Made by a program: the position numbers and the translations under genes | NCBI RefSeq assembly: GCF_001648555.1 | Contig: NZ_LQXM01000002.1 | Location: 62,001-126,000, forward strand | Origin: Rossellomorea aquimaris TF-12 | Lineage (GTDB): Bacteria; Bacillota; Bacilli; Bacillales; Bacillaceae_B | Reading direction: 5' to 3' | Length of the DNA stretch: 64,000 bases | Part shown: positions 45,352 through 53,654 of the stretch, one piece after another | Position numbering within the stretch: position 1 is the stretch's first letter | How the letters are laid out: the number at the start of each line of letters is the position of its first letter | The notes under the pieces: model-generated | Told to the model about the DNA's origin: nothing | Databases searched by the model: none | The model's input: only the letters and a program-made list of their open reading frames with translations

Positions 45352-46099
45352 ATTTATCAGTGTAATGTTTCTAGGGGGAGGGATTCTCCTCCTTTTTATG
45401 TTTTATGAAGCTCATAGGAATGTGGTGAAAATAGAGAATGTAAAGCTTCCTGCATTTCCAAAAAAATCACCACCATTATCAATATTTTTTATTTCTGATA
45501 TACATAAGAGAAAAGTCTCAGACAAAATCATTGATAAAGTAAAGGTAAAAGCAAATATGGTTATTATAGGGGGCGACCTTCTCGAGAAGGGAGTTTCATG
45601 GTCAAAAATAGAAGAGAATTTGGATAAGCTTTTATCAATTGGTACGGTTTACTTTATTTGGGGGAACAATGATTATGAAGTGAACGGAGCGAAGCTTAAA
45701 GAAATGTTTACAAAGAAGGGAGTCATAGAAATCATCAATGACTCTATTCAGCTCCCAAACAGCATTAATTTAATTGGAGTAGACGATGCAAGTCTAAAAA
45801 GGGCTGATTTTGCTAGAGCAATAAAAGAGGTAAACCCTAAAGACTTTAACATATTAATTAGTCACGATCCAAGACTGGTAAATCAAGTCAGAATAGAGCA
45901 CGGTATTGATATTACGATGAGTGGTCATACTCATGGTGGACAGATTCGATTATTTGGTTGGGGATTGTATAAGAAAGGAAGTATTGAAAAACTTCCTCAA
46001 ACGGTTTTATTAGTAAGCAATGGATACGGAACGACTGCATTACCATTAAGGTTAGGTGCACGAGCAGAAACACACTTAATCACACTTAATGCTGATTAA
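45344..46099 (+). CDS. ypbG: Metallophosphoesterase YpbG
   Basis: A 251-residue calcineurin-like phosphoesterase. An N-terminal membrane anchor (about 4-22) precedes the metal motifs SDIH (DxH), GGDLLEKG (GDxxE), WGNNDYE (GN), LISHDPR and SGHTHGGQ (GHTH). It is most like membrane-bound YkuE/YaeI phosphoesterases that hydrolyse lipid pyrophosphates, but the B. subtilis YpbG substrate is unknown. ATG 45344 overlaps the upstream membrane protein gene, after AAGGAGG. Confidence 0.9.
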   Translation: MLEFISVMFLGGGILLLFMFYEAHRNVVKIENVKLPAFPKKSPPLSIFFISDIHKRKVSDKIIDKVKVKANMVIIGGDLLEKGVSWSKIEENLDKLLSIGTVYFIWGNNDYEVNGAKLKEMFTKKGVIEIINDSIQLPNSINLIGVDDASLKRADFARAIKEVNPKDFNILISHDPRLVNQVRIEHGIDITMSGHTHGGQIRLFGWGLYKKGSIEKLPQTVLLVSNGYGTTALPLRLGARAETHLITLNAD

Positions 46100-46194
46100 A
46101 TGCACAACTGTTATTCATTACCTATACAAATTTTACACAAATACGTTTCTCGATTATAATTTTGGAGAATAGAGTGTTATTTGGGGGACTATTA

Positions 46195-47106
46195 ATGAGC
46201 AATGATAATAAGGTTGAAGGCAAATATAATATAAAGGCTGTGTCAACAATTCTTGGTATACAGCCGGGAACGTTAAGGGCATGGGAAAGAAGATATAACA
46301 TTATTGCTCCGGTGAGGAATGAATCTGGCCATCGCCTTTATACAGAAAAACATCTTAATATATTAAAGTGGTTAGTAGAGAAGGTTAATCAAGGTTTTAC
46401 CATCAGTCAAGCAGTCGCTCTGTTGGACAAACAAGAAATAGAAGACAATGAAATGACGACTTCTGAACAAAAAGACCGAACAAAAAATATTTCAGATGAT
46501 CTTATGAAAGCATTACTTAGTTTTGATGAATCAAAAGCTCATGAAATTATTAATCATTCTTTTACAATTTATACAATTGATAAAGTCGTAATTGATATTT
46601 TGGGTGGGTTACTTGTAGAGATAGGAAACCTTTGGGAAAATGGTGAAATCTCAACTGCCCACGAACATTTTGCTACTTCGATTCTAAGATCCCGCATAGG
46701 GATTATTATGCATTCATTTCCACACAATGGTATCCTGCCTAAAGTAGTGGCAGTATGCGGACCAGGTGAATGGCATGAACTTGGTTTATTAATCTTTACT
46801 CTTTATGTTAGAAGAAAGGGGTTCGAAGTGATTTATTTAGGGTCGAGTATAAAAGAAAATGATATCGATATCGTTTTAGATGAAATTGACCCTAAATTTC
46901 TATTTTTCTCCTGTACAATGAGAGAAAACATTGAACACTTACTTTCTTTAGTCTCTTCATTAAAAGAAGAAAGAGATGGATTAGAGATAGGGATTGGCGG
47001 TTTTGCTGTTGACCAGTTATCTAAAGAAAAGAAAGAGGAGTACTTTGAACACATTGTTGGACAAACGAAACCAGAGTGGGAACTATGGTTAAAAAGTAAA
47101 ATATAG
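46195..47106 (+). CDS. MerR-type regulator with B12-binding domain (CarH/LitR-like)
   Basis: A 303-residue protein. The N-terminal MerR helix-turn-helix is GKYNIKAVSTILGIQPGTLR followed by AWERRY (about 9-34). A helical-bundle B12-binding domain follows (about 100-170), with W147 and E157-H158 in WENGEISTAHEHFATS. The Rossmann cobalamin domain (182-300) has H194 in GPGEWHELGLL. These match the light-sensing ligands of CarH (Trp, Glu-His and lower-ligand His). In light such repressors lose adenosylcobalamin control and release DNA. ATG 46195 follows GGGGGA at eight bases. No carotenoid gene is adjacent, so its targets are unknown. Confidence 0.85.
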   Translation: MSNDNKVEGKYNIKAVSTILGIQPGTLRAWERRYNIIAPVRNESGHRLYTEKHLNILKWLVEKVNQGFTISQAVALLDKQEIEDNEMTTSEQKDRTKNISDDLMKALLSFDESKAHEIINHSFTIYTIDKVVIDILGGLLVEIGNLWENGEISTAHEHFATSILRSRIGIIMHSFPHNGILPKVVAVCGPGEWHELGLLIFTLYVRRKGFEVIYLGSSIKENDIDIVLDEIDPKFLFFSCTMRENIEHLLSLVSSLKEERDGLEIGIGGFAVDQLSKEKKEEYFEHIVGQTKPEWELWLKSKI

Positions 47107-47180
47107 CACCTGCATGCACTGATTTGTGCCCCCTACATAATATGATGATAAATCGTCACTCTCATGGGGGGGTACAAATA

Positions 47181-47765
47181 ATGAAGCTAGAAAGAATTTC
47201 AGATAATAAAATAAAGTTTTCCATTGGTGTAGAAGAACTGGAACAAAAAGGACTCTTTGAACAGGACCAGTGGAAAGATTCATATATTTGGCATGATCTT
47301 TTTGAAGAAATGCTTGATGAAGTACAAGGGAAATTTGGAATCGAAACTCAAATGGAAATCACAGTTGAAATTGAATCCTTTGATGAAAAAGAAATTTGCA
47401 TGATTCTCACTCTAGAGAGCGATGAAGAATTTTTTGATTGGGAGCATGATGTTGAATCCATTTCACCACAAAAAGAACTGGATATATTAATTCAATTTAG
47501 TGAGTTTGACCCTGTAGTTGAACTATTAAAAAGATTAAGCCATTCACTTAATATTAAAGATGATTCCATCTCAATAGAACTTTATTCGTATGATGGTCAT
47601 TATTATCTCCTCTTTGAAGATTTGATTGAAAAGGACTTTCTTCTCATTGACCCGTTCTCCTTTGAATATGGGGATAAACCAAGAAATACTAAATATGTTT
47701 TAAAGGAATACGGGCACCCAATCCTAATAAAAAACACCTTAAGTCAAATTCTTTTATATTTTTAA
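47181..47765 (+). CDS. mecB: Adaptor protein MecB (MecA paralogue)
   Basis: A 194-residue MecA-family adaptor. The N-terminal MKLERISDNKIKFSIGVEEL and DLFEEMLDEV bind substrates; the C-terminal half (about 100-194) should bind ClpC. It is the YpbH/MecB branch, as judged by position after ypbG and the short acidic linker. MecA-type proteins deliver substrates such as ComK to ClpCP; MecB also influences sporulation and competence in B. subtilis. ATG 47181 follows GGGGGG. The interposed MerR/B12 gene is not present in B. subtilis at this place. Confidence 0.88.
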   Translation: MKLERISDNKIKFSIGVEELEQKGLFEQDQWKDSYIWHDLFEEMLDEVQGKFGIETQMEITVEIESFDEKEICMILTLESDEEFFDWEHDVESISPQKELDILIQFSEFDPVVELLKRLSHSLNIKDDSISIELYSYDGHYYLLFEDLIEKDFLLIDPFSFEYGDKPRNTKYVLKEYGHPILIKNTLSQILLYF

Positions 47766-48001
47766 TTCACCTTTCTATAACCCCTTCAAACAAAACTTTT
47801 AAGCCTATATTCTTAAATTAAGCATAGATCAAACAAAACGTTTCCTACTTACCCCTATAAAGAAATAAAAATAGTCAGACGAAATTATTATAAAATAGGT
47901 ACAAAATAGTCTAAGTGGTACCAAAAAAAGAAGGGTGTGCCTTTTAGGGACCGCTTAGAACCCCTCTCTGTGAGATTCATGGTACATCGTTTTTTTATAA
48001 A
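47766..48001. other. Intergenic region with possible structured RNA
   Basis: No gene is seen. GGTACCA at 47917 can pair with TGGTAC at 47980; inside, GGGT/ACCC and TCTC/GAGA can pair, and a T7 run starts at 47990. I recognise no known RNA family. The gudB promoter lies downstream, so any transcript would be separate from gudB or be a mecB 3' end. Confidence 0.35.
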
Positions 48002-48015
48002 TGACAGCGTTTTCA
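48002..48015. promoter_or_regulatory. Candidate cre site upstream of gudB
   Basis: TGACAGCGTTTTCA matches the catabolite-responsive consensus TGWNANCGNTNWCA in every position. It lies about 30 bases before the -35 of gudB, so CcpA could bind there; activation or repression cannot be told. Confidence 0.6.
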
Positions 48016-48044
48016 AAAAAGTTTAGTTTTTTTTATTTTCTTTC

Positions 48045-48073
48045 TTTGCAAGAGGAAACCAAACGTGTATACT
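48045..48073 (+). promoter_or_regulatory. Sigma-A promoter of gudB
   Basis: TTTGCA and TATACT are 17 bases apart, with TG before the -10. The leader would be about 55 bases. Confidence 0.7.
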
Positions 48074-48135
48074 ATGTCTTGAAAGCGGACAAGATTTTAC
48101 GATTTACAGTGAAATATACTGGGAGGTTTACATAA

Positions 48136-49413
48136 ATGGTAGCCGAAAAGGGGAAAGAAAATCATCAAACATCAGATAAACATGATGTGTTGAAATCTAC
48201 GCAAACGGTTATTCACCTTGCGCTTGATAAATTAGGTTATCCTGAAGAAGTTTTTGAATTGTTGAAAGAACCTGTAAGAATGTTAACCGTTAAAATACCC
48301 GTGAGAATGGACGACGGTAAAGTTAAGGTATTTACAGGTTACCGTTCCCAACATAATGACGCAGTTGGGCCCACAAAAGGTGGAATTCGTTTTCATCCTA
48401 ATGTGACAGAAAAGGAAGTAAAAGCACTCTCTATATGGATGAGTTTAAAATGCGGAATTGTTGATTTGCCGTATGGTGGTGGTAAAGGTGGAATCATTTG
48501 TGATCCACGGGATATGTCTTTCAGAGAATTAGAACGATTAAGTAGAGGTTATGTTCGTGCCATTAGTCAAATTGTAGGTCCATCTAAAGATATTCCAGCT
48601 CCAGATGTTTTTACCAACTCTCAAATAATGGCTTGGATGATGGATGAATATAGTCGAATAGATGAATATAATTCACCAGGATTTATCACAGGTAAGCCAC
48701 TTGTTCTTGGAGGGTCCCACGGTAGGGAAACGGCAACTGCCAAAGGTGTGACGATTTGTATACGAGAAGCTGCAAAGAAAAAAGGAATAAAGCTTGAAGG
48801 AGCAAGAGTCGTTGTTCAAGGGTTTGGAAACGCAGGTAGCTTCCTAGCAAAATTCATGCATGATGCTGGTGCAAAAGTAATTGGAATTTCGGATGCCTAT
48901 GGCGGTTTACATGATGTAGATGGCTTAGACATAGATTATTTACTTGATCGAAGAGACAGCTTCGGTACTGTAACGAAATTATTCAATAACACAATTTCAA
49001 ATCAAGAATTATTAGAGCTTGATTGTGATATCTTAGTCCCGGCAGCCATTGAGAATCAAATTACTGAAGATAATGCACACAATATCAGGGCGAGTATCGT
49101 AGTTGAAGCTGCTAATGGACCAACTACATTAGATGCTACTAAAATCCTTACAGAAAGAGGGGTTTTATTGGTACCAGATGTTCTTGCTTCATCTGGAGGA
49201 GTTACCGTTTCATACTTCGAATGGGTACAAAACAACCAAGGATACTATTGGTCTGAAGAAGAAGTGGAAGAGAAGCTTGAAAAAATACTCATTAATTCAT
49301 TTAACAACGTTTATGATACGGCTCAATCAAGAAGAGTAGATATGAGACTTGCTGCTTACATGGTAGGAGTAAGGAAAATGGCAGAGGCTTGCCGCTTCAG
49401 AGGTTGGATCTAA
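48136..49413 (+). CDS. gudB: NAD-specific glutamate dehydrogenase
   Basis: A 425-residue Glu/Leu/Phe dehydrogenase. [13 protein letters not shown] binds glutamate, the catalytic Lys is in [10 protein letters not shown], and [14 protein letters not shown] is the NAD loop. It deaminates glutamate to 2-oxoglutarate. The segment [11 protein letters not shown] shows no nine-base duplication, unlike the cryptic gudB of B. subtilis 168, so the enzyme should be active. ATG 48136 follows GGGAGG. A candidate cre and a sigma-A promoter lie upstream. It was named ypcA earlier. Confidence 0.95.
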   Translation: MVAEKGKENHQTSDKHDVLKSTQTVIHLALDKLGYPEEVFELLKEPVRMLTVKIPVRMDDGKVKVFTGYRSQHNDAVGPTKGGIRFHPNVTEKEVKALSIWMSLKCGIVDLPYGGGKGGIICDPRDMSFRELERLSRGYVRAISQIVGPSKDIPAPDVFTNSQIMAWMMDEYSRIDEYNSPGFITGKPLVLGGSHGRETATAKGVTICIREAAKKKGIKLEGARVVVQGFGNAGSFLAKFMHDAGAKVIGISDAYGGLHDVDGLDIDYLLDRRDSFGTVTKLFNNTISNQELLELDCDILVPAAIENQITEDNAHNIRASIVVEAANGPTTLDATKILTERGVLLVPDVLASSGGVTVSYFEWVQNNQGYYWSEEEVEEKLEKILINSFNNVYDTAQSRRVDMRLAAYMVGVRKMAEACRFRGWI

Positions 49414-49529
49414 GAACTCCTTTAAGAATAACTGTGTTTGGACTGATTAACATAGACAAAAGCGAGAATTTTGTCAATGTGTTTAATAGTAATACAATTT
49501 ACGAAAAAAGCTTCATAAATAAGCAATGG

Positions 49530-49556
49530 GAGAGACTAACGGTCTCTCTCATTTTA
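49530..49556 (+). terminator. Terminator after gudB
   Basis: GAGAGAC pairs with GTCTCTC around a five-base loop, followed by CATTTTAT. It directly adjoins the left end of the next MITE-like element. Confidence 0.7.
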
Positions 49557-49730
49557 TATTTTAGGCTCTTTTCGTAAACTTTGTTACTTTTATTTCAGAA
49601 GATGCTCACTTCCCAGTTCATGGGCGCAGAGTATCCTCTGCTGACGTCGGCTGAAAACGGAGCGTTGACAGAGCCTTAGGTGAAATTATGTTATAATACA
49701 ACAATCTTTGCGAAAAGAGGCTTATATAAG
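49552..49730 (+). mobile_element. MITE-like element upstream of ypdA
   Basis: About 179 bases with inverted ends: AGGCTCTTTTCGTAAACTTT at the left and, in reverse complement, AGCCTCTTTTCGCAAAGATT at the right. It has no coding capacity. The right third is nearly the same as in the element at 22132 (GTTGACAGAGCC, ATGTTATAA, ACAACA, CTTTGC); the interiors differ. TG-T-TATAAT at 49689-49697 is a perfect extended -10 pointing to ypdA, about 150 bases downstream. Confidence 0.68.
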
Positions 49731-49851
49731 GGATTACTTTTGACCAATAATTAAAATTATTCCATAATAATTGGTGGGAGATAATTCGAAGTTCTGAAGA
49801 AAACTAACTATATCATCTTTCAGATAGAGTAATTTGAAGGAGTGTCCAAAT

Positions 49852-50814
49852 TTGAAAACTGAAGATTGTATTATTGTAGGTGGAGGCCCTTGTGGGTTGT
49901 CAGCTGCTATAAGTTTAAAGGATCAAGGAATAGATCCTTTAATTATTGAAAAAGGCAATATTGTAAATGCTATTTATCATTACCCTACTCACCAAACTTT
50001 TTTCTCTTCAAGTGAGAAATTAGAAATCGGTGATGTTCCTTTTGTTATTGAGGAACATAAGCCTCGTCGTAATCAGGCTCTTGTTTATTATCGTGAGGTA
50101 GCAAAAAGAAAAAAATTAAGGATTAATCGTTTTGAGCTGGTTCAAAACGTAGAAAAAAGTGAACAGGGTTTTATTATTTCTACCTCAAAGGAAACATACC
50201 AAGCGAAACATGTAATCATTGCAACTGGTTATTATGATTCTCCAAATTACTTGAACATTCCAGGTGAAAAAGAAGAAAAGGTATTTCATTACTTTAAAGA
50301 AGCACATCCCTTTTTTGACACCGATGTTGTTGTAATAGGTGGAAAGAATTCAGCAGTCGATGCTGCCTTAGAATTAAATAAAGCAGGAGCAAGAGTAACG
50401 GTGATTTATCGTGGAAGTGAATACTCAAAAAGTGTAAAGCCATGGATACTTCCTAATTTCGATGCATTAGTTCGAAGTGGTGAGATAAATATGGAATTTA
50501 ATTCGTGTGTTCAAGAAATAAAGGAACAGTCTGTAATCTATGATACTCAAGGAGAACAAAAGGAGATATACAATGATTTTGTTTTTGCTATGACAGGGTA
50601 TCATCCAGATCACGGTTTTCTTACTAAGATGGGAATTAGCATTGATGATGAAACAGGAAGACCATCCTTTAATCCTGACACTATGGAGACGAATGTGAAT
50701 GGAGTATACATCGCAGGAGTTATAGCAGCAGGAAATAATGCCAATGAAATATTTATTGAAAACGGGAGATTACATGGAGGATTAATAGCAAGCTCTATTG
50801 TAGGTAAAGATTGA
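49852..50814 (+). CDS. ypdA: Bacillithiol disulfide reductase YpdA
   Basis: A 320-residue flavoprotein of the thioredoxin reductase superfamily. The FAD motif IIVGGGPCGLSAAISL has its conserved Cys; the NADPH motif is VVVIGGKNSAVDAALEL near residue 160; and GVYIAGVIAAGNNANEIFIENG closes the FAD domain. YpdA reduces oxidised bacillithiol (BSSB). TTG 49852 lies about seven bases after AAGGAGTG; TTG 49834 is in frame but has no ribosome site. Its place after gudB is as in B. subtilis. Confidence 0.94.
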   Translation: MKTEDCIIVGGGPCGLSAAISLKDQGIDPLIIEKGNIVNAIYHYPTHQTFFSSSEKLEIGDVPFVIEEHKPRRNQALVYYREVAKRKKLRINRFELVQNVEKSEQGFIISTSKETYQAKHVIIATGYYDSPNYLNIPGEKEEKVFHYFKEAHPFFDTDVVVIGGKNSAVDAALELNKAGARVTVIYRGSEYSKSVKPWILPNFDALVRSGEINMEFNSCVQEIKEQSVIYDTQGEQKEIYNDFVFAMTGYHPDHGFLTKMGISIDDETGRPSFNPDTMETNVNGVYIAGVIAAGNNANEIFIENGRLHGGLIASSIVGKD

Positions 50815-50857
50815 TCATAAAGTAACTTCATGAATATTTTTCATATCTATAATTTAC

Positions 50858-50888
50858 AAAACGACTCGCGGATTTCACGAGTCGTTTT
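50858..50888. terminator. Terminator between ypdA and asparaginase
   Basis: AAAACGACTCG pairs perfectly with CGAGTCGTTTT, leaving a nine-base loop. The symmetric A/T tails serve both convergent transcripts. Confidence 0.85.
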
Positions 50889-50929
50889 AGGATATTTTTG
50901 CTAACTTTGTTGCCTATCTAACAAAGTCA

Positions 50930-51903
50930 TTAGTTTTTAAATATCTTCTCAAGTTCGTGGAAATCGTTGGTTTGAGAAAGAGCAACCATCAATTTTATAC
51001 GGGCTTTCTGTCCATTAAGGCCGTTAGAAAAAATGACTCCCTTTTCCTTTAATTGTTTTCCTCCACCACTATAACCATAAATATCTTGAACAATCCCGTT
51101 AAAGCATCTTGAAACAAGCACAACGGGAATATTTGCAGATAACAATTCATTTATACCATGGACGGCTTCAGGTGGAAGATTCCCTTGTCCAAGTGCCTCT
51201 ATAATCACACCATCAAATTGTAAATCCTTAATTGCAATTAACAGGCCCGAGTCCATCCCAGCATATGCTTTGATTAAAGTAACTCGTTTTGAGATATCGC
51301 AAACTTGATAGCTCTCAGAGGAAGTAGGTTGGTGGTGAAAAAGTACGCCTCTTTTTGTAACAATTCCAATTGGTCCATATTGCGGGCTTTGGAAGGTAGA
51401 AACGTTGCTTGTGTGTGTTTTGTTACGTTTTTTGCTGAATGAATTTCATCATTTAATACAACTAATACACCTTTATTCTTTGATTTACTATCTGCTGCTA
51501 CACGAACAGATGATATAAGATTATACAATCCATCTGCTCCAATTTCGTTACTCGATCTCATGGCCCCTGTAACGACAATAGAAATAGGTAAGGATATGGT
51601 AAGATCTAAGAAATAAGCTGTTTCTTCTAAAGTATCTGTTCCATGTGTAATAACTGCCCCGTCAAACGCCTTTTCCTTGTACTTCTCTTCTATTAGTTCT
51701 TTAAGTTGGTACATATGCTGTTCAGTAATGTGGGGAGAAGGTAGGTGAAATGCTTCCTCTACTGTGATATTAGCTAAGTTTGAAACAATGGAAGTTTGAA
51801 CGGATAAAGGATTTTCTTTCCCTGGAATCACTTCTCCTGTACTAACATCCTCCATCATAGAAATCGTTCCACCTGTATGTATTACTAAAATATTTTTTTT
51901 CAT
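50930..51903 (-). pseudogene. Type II-like L-asparaginase, frameshifted
   Basis: The N-terminal frame starts at ATG 51903 (after GGAGG) with VIHTGGTISMMED, the first catalytic Thr, and has VITHGTDTLEETAYFLDLT, the second Thr with Asp. It loses frame at the T4 run 51418-51421 (A4 on the coding strand). With five As it reads TKTHTSNVSTFQSPQYGPIG and joins the downstream frame, which has GVIIEALGQGNLPPEAV and ends at 50930. The repaired length is about 324 residues. It hydrolyses asparagine to aspartate. A single missing base fits a sequence error; true decay is possible. Confidence 0.85.
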
Positions 51904-51993
51904 ATGGGCATTCCTCCTGTCAAATAAAATGTTATTTCCAATCTTACTTTAACATGATACGATTAAGAAAACCGAAAGAAAAGAGGACTTTTT

Positions 51994-52680
51994 ATGCTGG
52001 TGATTTTATCAGCGGGTATAGCACCAGGATTAGCGTTGCTGAGTTATTTTTATTTGCGCGACGAATATGAATCAGAACCGATTACATTAGTGTTTAAGAC
52101 ATTTATTTATGGAACTATCATAACCTTCCCTATTATGTTCCTTCAATATGTATTGGGAGTTGAAGGGTTCATTCCATCAAATTTGGCCAATGCATATATT
52201 TCCTCAGGATTACTTGAAGAGTTTTTCAAATGGTTTATTTTGATGTTTGCAATTTTTCAGCACGTTAATTTCAATGACCCTTATGATGGTATTGTCTATG
52301 GTGCAAGTGTGTCTTTAGGCTTTGCTACAGTGGAAAACATATTATATTTAGTAGCAAATGGCGTTGAGTATGCATTTGGTAGAGCATTGCTTCCTGTTTC
52401 AAGTCATGCCTTATTTGGAGTTATTATGGGTTATTACTTAGGAAAAGCCAAATTTTCTTTAAAAGAAGAAAAACGAAAGTGGTTATTGATTTCCCTTTTT
52501 ATTCCGATCTTTTTACACGGAACATATAATTATATTTTTCTTGCTGAAAAAAATTGGATCTATTATATGATTCCCTTCATGTTCTTTCTATGGTGGCTTG
52601 GTTTGAAAAAAGTAAAACATGCACATCGACTAACAGAAAAACAATACAACAATCAATTATATAAAGAAAAGGTTCAATAA
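51994..52680 (+). CDS. prsW: Intramembrane protease PrsW
   Basis: A 228-residue membrane protein with seven or eight segments. [15 protein letters not shown] carries the Glu-Glu, [14 protein letters not shown] the further Glu, and [15 protein letters not shown] the His of the PrsW glutamic protease family. In B. subtilis it makes the first cut in anti-sigma RsiW. ATG 51994 has only a weak site (AAGAGGAC) upstream. It lies before sleB as in B. subtilis. Confidence 0.94.
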   Translation: MLVILSAGIAPGLALLSYFYLRDEYESEPITLVFKTFIYGTIITFPIMFLQYVLGVEGFIPSNLANAYISSGLLEEFFKWFILMFAIFQHVNFNDPYDGIVYGASVSLGFATVENILYLVANGVEYAFGRALLPVSSHALFGVIMGYYLGKAKFSLKEEKRKWLLISLFIPIFLHGTYNYIFLAEKNWIYYMIPFMFFLWWLGLKKVKHAHRLTEKQYNNQLYKEKVQ

Positions 52681-52713
52681 AAGACGTTCTCAAATTGAGG
52701 ACGTCTTTTTTTC
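52681..52713 (+). terminator. Terminator after prsW
   Basis: AAGACGT pairs with ACGTCTT, with CTC/GAG inside and a T7 run. Confidence 0.85.
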
Positions 52714-52724
52714 TTATAACGCTT

Positions 52725-52752
52725 GTATAAAATGGGAGTCTCTACAAAAACT
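52725..52752 (+). promoter_or_regulatory. Possible sigma-G promoter of sleB
   Basis: GTATA is a good sigma-G -35, followed 15-16 bases later by CAAAAAC, a weak -10 (4 of 7). sleB-ypeB is a sigma-G operon in B. subtilis. Confidence 0.35.
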
Positions 52753-52791
52753 AGAGTTAATGTTAATTGAAGATATGGAGGTTAAAGCATT

Positions 52792-53640
52792 ATGAATAGT
52801 CGCTTCAAAATATCTATTACTTCAGTCGTCATGGTGCTTATGTGTTCTCTTTTAATGATTTCATCAGAAGGAGAGAAGGCAGACGCTTTTTCAAACCAAG
52901 TCATTCAGCATGGTGCAACTGGTGAAGATGTAATAGAGCTACAAGCAAGGTTACAGTATATAGGGTACTACAATGGGGATATTGATGGAGTCTTTGGTTG
53001 GGGGACATATTGGGCTTTAAGAAACTTCCAATATGAATTTGGTCTAGAAATTGACGGTTTAGCAGGTCAAGAGACAAAAAATAAACTAGTGAAAGCTTCA
53101 AAGTATAATAAACAATTTGTCAAAGAACAGATCCAAAAAGGGAAAAACTTTAGTCATTACGGAGGTACTAATCTTAACAAACAAGCTGAGGGAGGCGGAG
53201 GAAAAGGGACTAGTGCTAAGCAGCCACAACAACAGCAAAAGCAAACCCCTTCCAAACCAACAGCGGTGAATACACCAAATGGCTTTTCTCAAAACGACAT
53301 CCAATTAATGGCGAATGCTGTTTATGGTGAAGCACGAGGTGAACCATACGAAGGTCAAGTTGCAGTTGCAGCAGTTATTTTAAATCGAGTAGATAGCTCA
53401 GCATTTCCAAACACAGCTGCAGGAGTAATATTTGAACCTGGTGCGTTTACTGCTGTTGCAGATGGGCAAATTTGGCTGACACCAAACGAAAAGGCGAAGG
53501 AAGCTGTGTTGGATGCTATCAATGGTTGGGATCCATCCTCTAGTGCCATTTATTATTTTAATCCTGCAACAGCTACAAGTAAATGGATTTGGTCCCGTCC
53601 ACAAATAAAGAAAATAGGAAAGCACATATTCTGTAATTAA
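52792..53640 (+). CDS. sleB: Spore cortex-lytic enzyme SleB
   Basis: A 282-residue protein. A signal peptide (to about residue 32, ending EKADA), a peptidoglycan-binding domain of the PG_binding_1 type (GEDVIELQARLQYIGYYNG, 40-100), a Gly/Gln/Pro-rich linker (about 125-160), then the hydrolase domain with ANAVYGEARGEPYEGQVAVA and AIYYFNPATATSKWIW. It is a lytic transglycosylase acting on muramic-lactam cortex during germination. ATG 52792 follows GGAGG. ypeB, 14 bases downstream, encodes its partner. Confidence 0.96.
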   Translation: MNSRFKISITSVVMVLMCSLLMISSEGEKADAFSNQVIQHGATGEDVIELQARLQYIGYYNGDIDGVFGWGTYWALRNFQYEFGLEIDGLAGQETKNKLVKASKYNKQFVKEQIQKGKNFSHYGGTNLNKQAEGGGGKGTSAKQPQQQQKQTPSKPTAVNTPNGFSQNDIQLMANAVYGEARGEPYEGQVAVAAVILNRVDSSAFPNTAAGVIFEPGAFTAVADGQIWLTPNEKAKEAVLDAINGWDPSSSAIYYFNPATATSKWIWSRPQIKKIGKHIFCN

Positions 53641-53654
53641 TGAGGTGAAGTAAA

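Noticed and set aside
47917-47996. T-box leader for gudB
   Set aside because: The GGTACC string recalled a T-box, but no TGGNACCGCG bulge, specifier stem or proper terminator is present, and the gudB promoter lies downstream.
49389-49577. 62-residue open frame at the end of gudB
   Set aside because: It overlaps gudB in another phase, then crosses the terminator and the MITE end.
50930-51903. Two separate genes for the asparaginase halves
   Set aside because: Each is partial and the two join in sequence order with a single-base correction.
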